Assembly: GCA_965224415.1 (NCBI GenBank)
Contig: CBDCZB010000001.1
Span: 310,001 to 374,000, forward strand
DNA length: 64,000 nucleotides
Source of the DNA: DAOUJI01 sp965224415
Lineage (GTDB): Bacteria > Chloroflexota > Dehalococcoidia > Lucifugimonadales > JAGWBF01
Direction: 5' to 3'
Of this stretch, positions 42,419 through 50,468 are shown piece after piece (within the stretch, counting starts at the first letter, position 1; the number at the start of each line of letters is the position of its first letter). The position numbers were made by a program, and so were the translations under genes. Below the pieces are notes generated by a model. It was given only the letters and a program-made list of their open reading frames with translations, did not search any database and was not told where the DNA came from.

Positions 42419-44326
42419 CTAGCAGGCAGGGTCGCACCAGATGTGCGAGTGCCTCTTGCTGGAAGCCTGCACCGTGTAAGGGTGGAAGTTCCGGATACGC
42501 TTGTCGATCAGTTGAGCCCTTACGGTGTAGTACCAGACCGGCCAAGCCAGGGGACTGTCCAGCAGGAGGGAGTTTGCTTCCCTGACCTTATTGGCGGCTT
42601 CCTCAGGGTCAAGCTCCCTCGATATCTCCTCCACCAGAGTCTTGACCCTGTCGGGGACTTCCCATCCGGTCCGCAGCGGCATCTGGCCCCTCACGTAGGC
42701 CACCACTGCGTTGTCAGGGTTTGGCAGGGTGAAGCTGTTGGCCTGGATGGCGATCTGGAAGTCGGCGTCGTTGTAGGCCTGGGAGCCCGCGGCGCTCTCC
42801 ATCTGCCTCACTGTTACGTCCCATTCCAGCCACTTTTCCAGCTGGTCTTTGAGTATCAGGGCCACGTCGCAGTACTCAATGACCTTCCGGCAAGTGATGG
42901 TAAGGTCGTAGCCAGGGCCGAATCCGGCGTCCTGCACCAAGGACTGAGCCATGGCTATGTCCTCGGCGCTCTTGACTCCGGGGGAGTCCTCTCGGAAGCC
43001 GGGGAAGGACACAGCCGTCTCGTACGGGAAGCTGAACGCGAAGCCGGGAGGAACCGGGGTCCCAATAACTCCTCGTCCGCCCGTCAGCAAGTTGATGGCT
43101 TCTTGACGGTGCATGACTAGGTTGATGGCCTTTCGGACGTTGGGATCACTGGCAGGCTCGACCCGGGTGTTCATCATGGTGGTGATGTTGAACGATGGGC
43201 CAATCCATACGGCTGTCATCTGGTCGCCCAACTCTTCGATGATTTGCTGCGACTCGGCGATGCTGAGGTTGTTGACCGCAGCGTTGCCCATGAGCACCTG
43301 ACCCGTCTTGTAGGCGGCGATGATGGTGTTCTTGTCGGTCAGTATGAAGTGGGTTATCCCGTCGAAGTAGGGTCGACCTTCTACGTAGTAGTCCTCGTTC
43401 TTCTCCTGTTCGATCTTGATGTCTTCCACGTATTCGACCAATTTGAAGGGCCCTGTGCCTATCAGGTAGTCGGGGGTCCTGAAGTTCTGGAACTTGCCCT
43501 GGCTGGCCAGGTGCTTGGGGAAGATGGGCGTGTCGTCCAGAGCGAAAAGGGGCAGCAAGCCCGGAGAGGCGAACTTGGACGTCACCCTGAAGGTGTTGCG
43601 GTCGGGGGCGTCATGGCTCTCGTGAAGTCCCCGGAACTGGCCAATGGTCCGGTTGTGCTTTCCCAGGTCACTGGGTTGCAGCGTCTCGTCGGCGTAGAAA
43701 GCGGGCAGACATTCGGGGCAAAGGTAGTAGTCCCAGTTGTAGACCATGTCGTCGGACGTGAAGGGAGTCCCGTCATGCCATACGATGTTGTCGTGGAGGT
43801 GGAAGGTGTAGGTCCTTCCATCCTCGGACACTTCCCAGGTTTCGGCGAGGTCGCCGCTGATGTCGTCCAGCGCTGGGGTCTCCGGGTTGAACTGCAGGAG
43901 GGCGCTCCACATGGGGCTTGCTGACACTACGGACTGGTAGCTGCTGCCGGGTGCGTGGTAAAGCAACGGTGCGGAGTAGGCGTGCATGGGCACTTGGCCG
44001 CCGTACTTGGGCTCAATCCCCGGCTCCAGTGTGGGAGTGGGCACTGCCGTCGGCGTCGGAGTGAAGGTGGGCTGTGGCGGCGGCGGCGTTGGAGTAGCGG
44101 TGGGCCGCGGCGTTTCACCAGGGGCCAACGTCGCGGTCGGCGGCGGCGGCACAGGCGTGTCGGTGGGGGCGGCGGGCACCGGGGTGTCGGTGGGGGCAGC
44201 AGGCACGGGAGCGCTCGTCGGAACGGCCGTGGGCTCTTCCCCTCCGCAGGCTATGGCGGCAATGAGGACCAGCGCCAACGGGACTGCCAGCCACAAAAAT
44301 GGGCTTCTCAACCTAAAGAGTCCCAT
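42419..44326 (-). CDS. ABC transporter substrate-binding lipoprotein, family 5 (peptide-type)
   Basis: 635 residues. Lipoprotein signal ALVLIAAIACGGEEP, followed by an unusually long Thr/Pro/Ala linker (VPAAPTDTPVPAAPTDTPVP...), then the SBP_bac_5 domain: LAETWEVSEDGRTYTFHLHDNIVWHDGTPFTSDDMVYNWDYY, GTGPFKLVEYVEDIKIEQEKNEDYY, and RKAINLVMHRQEAINLL. It captures peptides or other solutes for the DppBC-like permeases downstream. The linker tethers the domain away from the membrane. Its promoter and a leader palindrome are described separately. Confidence 0.93.
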   Translation of the reverse strand: MGLFRLRSPFLWLAVPLALVLIAAIACGGEEPTAVPTSAPVPAAPTDTPVPAAPTDTPVPPPPTATLAPGETPRPTATPTPPPPQPTFTPTPTAVPTPTLEPGIEPKYGGQVPMHAYSAPLLYHAPGSSYQSVVSASPMWSALLQFNPETPALDDISGDLAETWEVSEDGRTYTFHLHDNIVWHDGTPFTSDDMVYNWDYYLCPECLPAFYADETLQPSDLGKHNRTIGQFRGLHESHDAPDRNTFRVTSKFASPGLLPLFALDDTPIFPKHLASQGKFQNFRTPDYLIGTGPFKLVEYVEDIKIEQEKNEDYYVEGRPYFDGITHFILTDKNTIIAAYKTGQVLMGNAAVNNLSIAESQQIIEELGDQMTAVWIGPSFNITTMMNTRVEPASDPNVRKAINLVMHRQEAINLLTGGRGVIGTPVPPGFAFSFPYETAVSFPGFREDSPGVKSAEDIAMAQSLVQDAGFGPGYDLTITCRKVIEYCDVALILKDQLEKWLEWDVTVRQMESAAGSQAYNDADFQIAIQANSFTLPNPDNAVVAYVRGQMPLRTGWEVPDRVKTLVEEISRELDPEEAANKVREANSLLLDSPLAWPVWYYTVRAQLIDKRIRNFHPYTVQASSKRHSHIWCDPAC

Positions 44327-44350
44327 AGAGTCTCCTCCTTAGCTGTTTGC

Positions 44351-44367
44351 CTTACGATTCTCGTAAG
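44351..44367 (-). promoter_or_regulatory. Leader palindrome upstream of the binding-protein gene
   Basis: CTTACGA (44351-44357) and TCGTAAG (44361-44367) form a perfect 7-bp inverted repeat with a 3-nt centre, 25 nt upstream of the ATG and between the promoter and the AAGGAGGAG ribosome site. It could be an operator or an RNA hairpin in the leader. Confidence 0.5.
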
Positions 44368-44418
44368 ATTCGTCGTATGCCCCACCGCCTGCGGCAGAGC
44401 CGGTCAGAATTCCGCCGT

Positions 44419-44448
44419 AAGCTAGCACAACGGCCTTGGGCTTGTCAA
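44419..44448 (-). promoter_or_regulatory. Promoter of the binding-protein gene
   Basis: On the minus strand a perfect TTGACA (44448-44443) is followed after 18 nt by TAGCTT (44424-44419). The resulting leader would be about 85 nt and contains the palindrome at 44351-44367. Confidence 0.45.
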
Positions 44449-44699
44449 CGTAAAATAGACGTGCGAATTGATCGGCTCAAAGGTCGGGCGGCCCATTAAA
44501 TCGGCGCCCGACCCTCCGACCCACGGCCATCCGATCGAATGGGGCGCCAGCTTATGGTGCAGGCATAGACTCTGGATGTCCTTGACAAAGGCCGCCCTGT
44601 TACCGTCCAATACGAATAGGGCCACTTATACGAACGTGACAACTAGGCGCACAATCCCGATTGTCTCCCTAACTACGAGAAAGGGTTCCTTCAAGAAAG

Positions 44700-45836
44700 G
44701 TGCACTCACCTATCGAATCCAGCATTATCAAAGAGGGCGACCATGCCGGCAACAGGATGATCGCCCGTTATACTTTGCCCAATGGCATAGTCATCGACGC
44801 CATAGGCGTGCCACAGGCGTGGAACAGCCCGTTAGGCCCCACTTGGTGCTATGTGGTGGAAGGCGACAAGTTGACCCTGGTGGATACGGGCGCCCATGAC
44901 ACCTATCAGTACTTGGAAGAAGGGCTAAAAGAGTTGGGGCGCCGACCCCAGGACGTTGGCCGCATCGTCATATCCCACGGACACATGGACCACGACGGCA
45001 ACTGCTATGCGTTGGCCAGCCATAGCGACGCCGAGGTGTGGGCCCACGAGGTCTACAAGAGCCTGGTGGGAGTCCACCGGCACGGGGCCGCCCGGGAGGT
45101 CAACCGGCGGTACGAGAAGGTCCGGCCCCACGCGGACGAGCACTGGGTCCAGAGGGTCCAGAGATACGAGGAGGATTCCTTCCATCTGGAGGTGACGCAC
45201 CCTGTCGTTGACGGATTGAACGACGACGGGATGACTTTCTACTACATGCCCGGCCATTCTCCCGACGAGCTGGTGGTGCGCTATGAAAACGTGCTCTTCT
45301 CAGGGGACCATGTCCTGCCCCTGATTACTCCCCACCCCAGCATGACCATGGACTACGGGGGCTTCCGTGAGCACATGCCTGGACATTACCACGCCGGGAA
45401 CCGTTACTTTGGGCTGAAGGTCTATCTCCAGTCCTTGAAAAGGGTGCCAACGCTGGGAGAGGACCTGGTCATTCTTCCGGCTCATCGGGCGTTCTACCGC
45501 TACAAGTTCAACCCCATTTTCACTGCCAGGGCCATAGAAATACTGGACCACCACGTCGAACGGTGCTATGAAATCCTGGAGCTCCTCAAAGTGTCTCCCA
45601 TGGAACCCGTCGCGTTGACCCGGAAATACTTCCCCCACATCAAGCGCAACAGCCGCCACTTCTACATCGCCTTCACGGAAGCTCTGGCCCACCTGGAACT
45701 GTTGGAGGAGGCAGGTGACCTCGTTTGCTTGGACGACGGCTCCGGCAGGTGGGAGTGGACAGGCACGGTCAATTTCGACGATATAATCAAGAACACGCCA
45801 GTCCTGGAGGCTGGATTGGACTCAGGCACGGTCTAA
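44700..45836 (+). CDS. Metallo-beta-lactamase-fold hydrolase
   Basis: 378 residues. The MBL zinc motif is HGHMDHDG within IVISHGHMDHDGNCYALA; preceding it are VVEGDKLTLVDTGAHDT and, later, MTFYYMPGHSPDELVV and LFSGDHVLPLITPHPSM. The C-terminal 100 residues form a winged-helix-like cap (KYFPHIKRNSRHFYIAFTEALAHLELLEEAGDL), as in glyoxalase-II-like/LACTB2-type hydrolases. The start is GTG 44700 after AAGAAAG; ATG 44757 is an alternative. osmC follows after 46 nt on the same strand, so they form a unit. Confidence 0.88.
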   Translation: MHSPIESSIIKEGDHAGNRMIARYTLPNGIVIDAIGVPQAWNSPLGPTWCYVVEGDKLTLVDTGAHDTYQYLEEGLKELGRRPQDVGRIVISHGHMDHDGNCYALASHSDAEVWAHEVYKSLVGVHRHGAAREVNRRYEKVRPHADEHWVQRVQRYEEDSFHLEVTHPVVDGLNDDGMTFYYMPGHSPDELVVRYENVLFSGDHVLPLITPHPSMTMDYGGFREHMPGHYHAGNRYFGLKVYLQSLKRVPTLGEDLVILPAHRAFYRYKFNPIFTARAIEILDHHVERCYEILELLKVSPMEPVALTRKYFPHIKRNSRHFYIAFTEALAHLELLEEAGDLVCLDDGSGRWEWTGTVNFDDIIKNTPVLEAGLDSGTV

Positions 45837-45882
45837 GGGCGGGAATCAAGCGAAAGCGCGCGATAGCAGTGAGGAGGCTGTC

Positions 45883-46320
45883 ATGGCTGACAATGTGCAC
45901 ACCATCACGGTCCGGTCCTACAGCACAGGCACCCAGGGAAGAGCAATCGCCAATTCCAGGAACCACCACTGGGTTATCGACGACGGCGTGCCAGGAGAGG
46001 AGATAGGAGCCGCCGAGGCCTTCCTATCGGGCATTTCCGGCTGCGCGGTGAACCTGATAAGCCGGGTGGCCAGAGAGGCGGGCGCACCGTTGTCGTGGGT
46101 GGATGCGGTCATAGAAGCCGACCGGGACAACGCCGCCGCCGCCATTCACCCGGACGTAACGGTCTACAACGCAATACGAATGCGCATCGAGCTCACCGGC
46201 GTGGACGATGACCAGGCCCACGAGCTGGTGGCCGCCTACCAGAACCGTTGACCGCTCTACGGTTCGGTCGCCGTGGCGACCCCGAACACGACCGTAGAGG
46301 TAGTGGCCGTCTCATCTTAG
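45883..46320 (+). CDS. OsmC-family peroxidase, probable selenoprotein (UGA decoded as Sec at codon 123)
   Basis: 145 residues if the TGA at 46249-46251 is read through to TAG 46318. The first redox Cys54 is in LSGISGCAVNLISRVA. OsmC/Ohr proteins need a second cysteine in a C-terminal C-P-x-Y/H motif; here the frame reads LVAAYQNR-U-PLYGSVAVATPNTTVEV, the TGA standing exactly at that cysteine and family-like sequence continuing for 22 codons. Stopping at TGA would give a 122-residue protein with half an active site. A SECIS-like hairpin follows. OsmC-type enzymes reduce organic hydroperoxides; Sec should speed the reaction. The true stop lies 10 nt from the convergent hydrolase stop. GAGGAGGC precedes the ATG. 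Confidence 0.85.
46264..46287 (+). promoter_or_regulatory. Candidate bacterial SECIS element in osmC
   Basis: GGUCGC (46266-46271) pairs with GCGACC (46276-46281) around loop CGUG, with the G at loop position two; the loop begins 20 nt after the TGA. Outer pairing continues with UC/GA after a two-base bulge, and CTCTACGGT/ACCGTAGAG (46255-46263, 46291-46299) offers a still longer stem. The geometry matches the dsbA-like element. Without the TGA context the same hairpin could be mistaken for a terminator, but it has no T-tract. Confidence 0.7.
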
Positions 46321-46330
46321 GGGCTGGCGC

Positions 46331-47200
46331 CTAACCCGGGTTCAGGTACTCCAGAAGTTCCCTATTGACTTCGTCGGGCGCCTCTGTCTGGAGGAAGTGG
46401 CCGTGGTCCCCTATGTATTTCCCAGTTGAGTTGGGGAAATGCTTAGTCCAGGCGTCCAACGGCACGGCCCCGACGCGCTGGGCAGACAGTTCCCGGCGCG
46501 ACCCCCACAGGTACAGCAGCGGGGTCTGGACAGTCCTGTCTGCGTCGGCCTGCCAGTCGGGCGGGTCCTCGTCGGAGGAGGCCCGGTAGTAGTTGAAACC
46601 TCCCCGCAGCGCCCCTGGCTGGGAGTACGCCGTTACGTAGTGGGCTATGTCCTCATCAGCAAATGCGTGCTTGTTCACGGACCAGTCCCGGTAGAAGTGG
46701 CGCAGGTAAGTCTCCACGTTATTCCCCACCAGAGCTTCCGGCAAGTCGGGCTGTTGGTGGAAATAGGAATGCCACACGGACCTGATTTGTTCGGGAGGCT
46801 GGGGGGCCATGCGTTCCAGGGGCGGAGCCCCGTCGAGGAGCACCAACTTCTCTATGTAGTCTTCGTGGTCCAACACAAACCTGAAAGACACTCGGACTCC
46901 GATGTCGTGGCCCACGAGCTGAATGCTGTCGTGCCCCAGGTGTCTGGCCAGTTCGTACATGTCCGACGCCGACTGACGGGTCGAATAGCCGGTCAGCGGT
47001 TTGTCGGAGTAGCCGAAGCCCCGCATGTCTGGGACGATCACCTCGAACTTCTCTGCCAGCGCGGGAATCTGACGACGCCAGCTGTACCAGAACTCGGGCC
47101 ACCCGTGTATGAGCATTACGGGTTTGCCGGAGCCGTGATGGACGTAGTGGATGTTTATCCCGTTGACTCTTGCGGTTTTGTGGTTCCACTGGACGGTCAT
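46331..47200 (-). CDS. Alpha/beta hydrolase, epoxide-hydrolase-like
   Basis: 289 residues. HGSGKPVMLIHGWPEFWYSWRRQI carries the oxyanion-hole HGWP; the nucleophile elbow is QLVGHDIGVRV with Asp as in epoxide hydrolases and haloalkane dehalogenases; the catalytic His is in YIGDHGHFLQTEAPDEV. ATG 47200 follows GAGGAGGG and is preferred to TTG 47206. The Asp nucleophile indicates an epoxide or haloalkane substrate rather than an ester. Monocistronic and divergent from the alcohol-dehydrogenase-like gene. Confidence 0.88.
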   Translation of the reverse strand: MTVQWNHKTARVNGINIHYVHHGSGKPVMLIHGWPEFWYSWRRQIPALAEKFEVIVPDMRGFGYSDKPLTGYSTRQSASDMYELARHLGHDSIQLVGHDIGVRVSFRFVLDHEDYIEKLVLLDGAPPLERMAPQPPEQIRSVWHSYFHQQPDLPEALVGNNVETYLRHFYRDWSVNKHAFADEDIAHYVTAYSQPGALRGGFNYYRASSDEDPPDWQADADRTVQTPLLYLWGSRRELSAQRVGAVPLDAWTKHFPNSTGKYIGDHGHFLQTEAPDEVNRELLEYLNPG

Positions 47201-47388
47201 TATCAACCCTCCTCATTGCGGCGAAAGCCCCTTCGGGCGGACCGATTCGGCGTAGGACGAGGGGAGTGTATTCCACACCATAGTAGGCGTCAATCGGAGG
47301 GTCTGGTCCGGCTCCTTGTCTGTCCCCAGAGCCTGTGTTAGTCTCTACCCTGCTCCGGCCCATACTTGGTTAAAAGGAAAGCGTCAGG

Positions 47389-48369
47389 ATGAAGGCTGCC
47401 CAGCTTGTGGGACCCAAGCGGTTCGAGTTCAAGGACGTGGAGACGCCGGCTGCTCAAGACGATGAGTGCCTGATAAAAGTCCAGCGCGTCTCTATATGCG
47501 GAAGCGACATACGTAGGGCCTACGGTCCCATACACCCGGAAGAGCGCTATCCGTTCGGCATCGGCGAACCTTGCCACGAGGTTGCGGGCGTCGTTGTGGA
47601 GAGCCGCAGCGACCGGTTCCGTGAAGGCCAGCGCGTCATCGTGCTGCCCGAGCGCGAAGTCAGCGGCGGTCTGGTGGAATATCTCACGTCCCAGGCCAGC
47701 GAGATGGTGGCCTTGCCGGACTACGGAGACCTCTCGGAATGGGTCATGTGTCAACCCTCGGGCACTGTCCTCTACGCTTGCAAGCAGATGGGCTCCATCA
47801 TGGGCAAGACCGTCGCCATATTCGGTCAGGGCGCCATTGGGTTGTCTTTCACCATGCTCACGTCCAAGCTGGGGGCTCAGAAAGTGATCGGGGTGGACCC
47901 TCTGGACTACCGCCTGGAGTATTCAGGCCGCTTTGGAGCGACCCATACCGTCAACCCCGACAGGGAAGACCTGGCAGCCGCCATCGCTGAGCTTACCGAC
48001 GGTAAGGGGGCGGACATCACGGTGGAAGCCGCAGGGTTTGCCGACACCCTTGACTCGTCTTTGCGTTACGTGACCCAGTACGGCCTCGTGATCATGTTCG
48101 GCATACAGTCGGAGCCCATCGTTCCGGTGGACACTGCGCTCCTGACCCAGAACCAGCCCACGTTAATGCCCACAACGGCCGCCCGTGGTGGGAAATCTCC
48201 CCCGAACATAGCGGACATAGTCGCTCTCCGTGACCAGGGTTGGATAGACCCGGCGCAGATGATCACCCACCGGATGGAGTTCACCCCGGAAGACGTGAAC
48301 CGGGCCTACAAGATGTATGAGGACTACGAAGACGGGGTGATAAAGGCCGTCCTGCGGGTGGCCGACTAG
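47389..48369 (+). CDS. Zinc-type medium-chain alcohol dehydrogenase homologue
   Basis: 326 residues of the MDR superfamily. Catalytic-zinc residues are seen as Cys37 (ICGSD) and His63-Glu64 (GEPCHEVAG); the Rossmann fold is VAIFGQGAIGLSFTMLTSKLGAQKVIGVD and GADITVEAAG. The four-cysteine structural zinc loop of classical ADH is missing (the region reads VLPEREVSGGLVEYL), so it resembles short sorbitol/threonine-type relatives. The substrate is an unknown alcohol or polyol. It is followed after 127 nt by a carboxymuconolactone-decarboxylase-like gene. Confidence 0.85.
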   Translation: MKAAQLVGPKRFEFKDVETPAAQDDECLIKVQRVSICGSDIRRAYGPIHPEERYPFGIGEPCHEVAGVVVESRSDRFREGQRVIVLPEREVSGGLVEYLTSQASEMVALPDYGDLSEWVMCQPSGTVLYACKQMGSIMGKTVAIFGQGAIGLSFTMLTSKLGAQKVIGVDPLDYRLEYSGRFGATHTVNPDREDLAAAIAELTDGKGADITVEAAGFADTLDSSLRYVTQYGLVIMFGIQSEPIVPVDTALLTQNQPTLMPTTAARGGKSPPNIADIVALRDQGWIDPAQMITHRMEFTPEDVNRAYKMYEDYEDGVIKAVLRVAD

Positions 48370-48496
48370 CCCATCCGGCGACCTCGGTTCCCTTGTCTCG
48401 TTCGCAAGGCTTGTAGCCGCCTAAGGCGTCGTTCAAGACCGTTCCATCGATTTGACATCCACGACAAACCACAACCGAAGTATAAGGAGGCATTCG

Positions 48497-48805
48497 ATGA
48501 CAACTGCAAAGTCGGCAATGGAGGAATTCGCCCCAAAACTGTGGTCCGTCGCACAGGAAGTGCTGTTCGGAGACATCTGGGAGCGGCCTGTCCTGGATTC
48601 GCGAGACAGAGCGCTGATTTCCGTAGCTGCCCTGATGGCTCTCTACCGCACTGAGCCACTGCGGGCCCACATACGGCGAGCCGTCGGGTTGGGTGTGACC
48701 AAGGAAGAACTCAGCGAGCTGATAACCCAGGTTGCGTTTTACGCGGGCTTCCCCACCGGCGCCCACGCCGCCACGGTGACCAAAGAGGTGTTCTCCGAGT
48801 CCTAG
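48497..48805 (+). CDS. Carboxymuconolactone decarboxylase-family protein (1)
   Basis: 102 residues. WERPVLDSRDRALISVAALMAL and HIRRAVGLGVTKEELSELITQVAFYAGFPTGAHA are the CMD family core. The CxxC of the AhpD peroxidase branch is absent, so a lactone decarboxylase/isomerase-like role is more likely. ATG 48497 follows AAGGAGG; the frame is open from 48452. It resembles the protein at 50127 throughout and has the same length, suggesting a duplication. Confidence 0.87.
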   Translation: MTTAKSAMEEFAPKLWSVAQEVLFGDIWERPVLDSRDRALISVAALMALYRTEPLRAHIRRAVGLGVTKEELSELITQVAFYAGFPTGAHAATVTKEVFSES

Positions 48806-49125
48806 AAGGTCGCCCTTTGGCCGTTGGCGGCTTCGGTAGGCGGCGCGTCTGTTTCGGCGCCGCGTCAAGTTCCGAGTCCCTTCGTTGACTCGGTCTGCTC
48901 CGGGATTCGGGACAACCCCACCATTTTCGATCCGTTGGCAGTGAGTGGGTAGGCCGTGAGCAGTGCGTTTCTGCCGCTGCAAGAACGTTCCCTGGCGAGC
49001 CTCGCAATGAGGTACACTGTCTAGAGCTACGTCGAGGAGGAGGCAAAAAACCTCGGAATGAGTCAGCTCGTGTCGTTCTCCACGATCCTTCCTGCTCCCT
49101 CGTCCGAATGAACAAAGGTCCAGCA
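48806..49125 (+). other. Intergenic stretch, no gene recognised
   Basis: 320 bases between two same-strand genes. TACACT at 49013-49018 could be a -10 box without a good -35 partner; a short purine-rich GAGGAGGAGG lies at about 49034. No coding region, RNA gene or clear terminator is seen. Confidence 0.45.
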
Positions 49126-50049
49126 ATGACCCGATCTGATGTCAGTGTCGTCACTGGGGCCTTTGGACACACCGGCCGGTACATCGCCCAGCGGTTGCTG
49201 GAGCGCGGCGGCATTGTAAAGACGCTAACCCGTACTCCCGCCTCCCGCAGCCCCTTCGGCAATCGAGTGGAGGCTCTGCCTCTGGACTTCAGCGACTTTG
49301 GCAGTTTGGTGGAGCATCTTCGGGGAGCAAACACCCTGCACAACACTTACTGGATTCGCTTCGCACGCGGTGCGGTTACTCATGGCATCGCCGTTCAGAA
49401 CTCCCGCATCCTGATACGGGCGGCGGTCGAAGCCGGCGTTAGACGCATCGTCCACATCAGCATCACCAACCCTTCGGAAGACTCACCACTCCCTTACTTC
49501 CGCGGCAAGGCTCTGGTGGAGAAGGCAATTCACGAGTCCGGGTTGTCCTACACCATCATCCGGCCCACAGTGCTGTTCAGCCCAGAGGATGTGTTGATAA
49601 ACAACATCGCCTGGTTCTTGCGGCGGTTTCCAGTGTTCCCCATCGCAGGGTCCGGAGACTATCCGATCCAACCCGTGTTCGTGGACGACCTCGCCCAACT
49701 CGCCGTGAACGCCGGGTCGGGGAGCGAAAATGTCGTGTTGGACGCGGTGGGTCCTGAGACATTCACGTTCGAGGAAATGGTGCGGCTCATAGCCCGACGA
49801 GTGGGCAGCCGAGCTCGACTGATTCACGTGCGGCCTTCCGTGGTAGTGCTGTCCGCTCGAATGGCAGGTTGGCTGGTGCGGGATGTGGTGTTGACCAGGG
49901 ATGAAATCGACGGCCTGTTGGCGGGCCATCTGGTGTCGGCTGACCCGCCCACCGCCTCCACCCGGTTCACTCAATGGCTGGAAGCCGACGACGCCGCGCT
50001 GGGGCGCCGTTACGCCTCGGAACTGGACCGCCACTACCGTTGCTCGTAA
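49126..50049 (+). CDS. NAD(P)-binding NmrA/atypical SDR-family protein
   Basis: 307 residues. SVVTGAFGHTGRYIAQRLLERGGIVKTLTR is the atypical SDR nucleotide motif (GxxGxxG); ILIRAAVEAGVRRIVHISIT, YTIIRPTVLF and the NDUFA9-like IQPVFVDDLAQLAVNA follow. The catalytic YxxxK is not obvious, so it may be a regulator or a reductase of the complex-I-assembly type. I prefer ATG 49126 (AAAGGT upstream) over ATG 49108. It separates the two CMD-like genes. Confidence 0.85.
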   Translation: MTRSDVSVVTGAFGHTGRYIAQRLLERGGIVKTLTRTPASRSPFGNRVEALPLDFSDFGSLVEHLRGANTLHNTYWIRFARGAVTHGIAVQNSRILIRAAVEAGVRRIVHISITNPSEDSPLPYFRGKALVEKAIHESGLSYTIIRPTVLFSPEDVLINNIAWFLRRFPVFPIAGSGDYPIQPVFVDDLAQLAVNAGSGSENVVLDAVGPETFTFEEMVRLIARRVGSRARLIHVRPSVVVLSARMAGWLVRDVVLTRDEIDGLLAGHLVSADPPTASTRFTQWLEADDAALGRRYASELDRHYRCS

Positions 50050-50085
50050 GAGGACCCCAAACGGGCGTAGGTCATGCGGACGGGG

Positions 50086-50091
50086 TATAAT
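50086..50091 (+). promoter_or_regulatory. -10 box upstream of the CMD2-BKACE-PTE-VOC genes
   Basis: A perfect TATAAT lies 36 nt before ATG 50127, with no convincing -35 box. It would start a transcript covering four same-strand genes spaced 33-55 nt apart. Confidence 0.45.
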
Positions 50092-50126
50092 AGGGCGTCC
50101 AATTCGACCGATATGTAGGAGGAGCT

Positions 50127-50435
50127 ATGACTACCGCGCGTGAAGTCATCCGGCAGGTGGCCCCCAAGCTGGCCCAACTCAATGAAGAAGTGCTCTTTGG
50201 GGACGTATGGGAGCGTTCCGAGCTTTCCAAAAGGGACAGGAGCCTCATCACCATAGCGTCCCTTATCTCGCAGTACCGCATCGGGCAGCTTCCCGGCCAC
50301 ATTCAGCGGGCGCTGGACAACGGCCTGACCAAGGAAGAAATCGGAGAAGTCATCACCCACATGGCTTTCTATGCCGGATGGCCCACCGCGGCCCAGGCGT
50401 CCAGGATCGCACTAGACGTCTTTGAACAGAACTAG
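50127..50435 (+). CDS. Carboxymuconolactone decarboxylase-family protein (2)
   Basis: 102 residues. The core WERSELSKRDRSLITIASLISQYR and HIQRALDNGLTKEEIGEVITHMAFYAGWPTAAQA closely parallels the protein at 48497. No CxxC. TAGGAGGAGC precedes the ATG. It starts a four-gene unit with BKACE, phosphotriesterase-family and VOC enzymes, which points to catabolism of a ring or keto-acid compound (inference). Confidence 0.9.
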   Translation: MTTAREVIRQVAPKLAQLNEEVLFGDVWERSELSKRDRSLITIASLISQYRIGQLPGHIQRALDNGLTKEEIGEVITHMAFYAGWPTAAQASRIALDVFEQN

Positions 50436-50468
50436 CCTGTCGTCAAGGCCCGAGAGAGGAAGCTTCCC

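Larger units (their letters stand above)
44327..44699. other. Divergent intergenic region between the binding-protein and MBL genes
   Basis: 373 bases holding the leader and promoter of the binding-protein gene on the minus strand and, on the plus strand, TTGACA (44582-44587) with TCCAAT (44606-44611) at 18 nt, a possible promoter for the MBL gene. Short open frames on both strands (44468-44899 plus, 44422-44625 minus) lack any recognisable domain and are not called as genes. Confidence 0.5.

Noticed and set aside
44422..44899. Short open frames on both strands upstream of the MBL gene
   Set aside because: No domain, no ribosome site, and overlap with promoter/leader sequence or with the MBL gene.
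46255..46299. Terminator between osmC and the convergent hydrolase
   Set aside because: The hairpin lacks a T-tract and lies within continuing OsmC-like coding sequence just after the TGA; the SECIS interpretation explains more.
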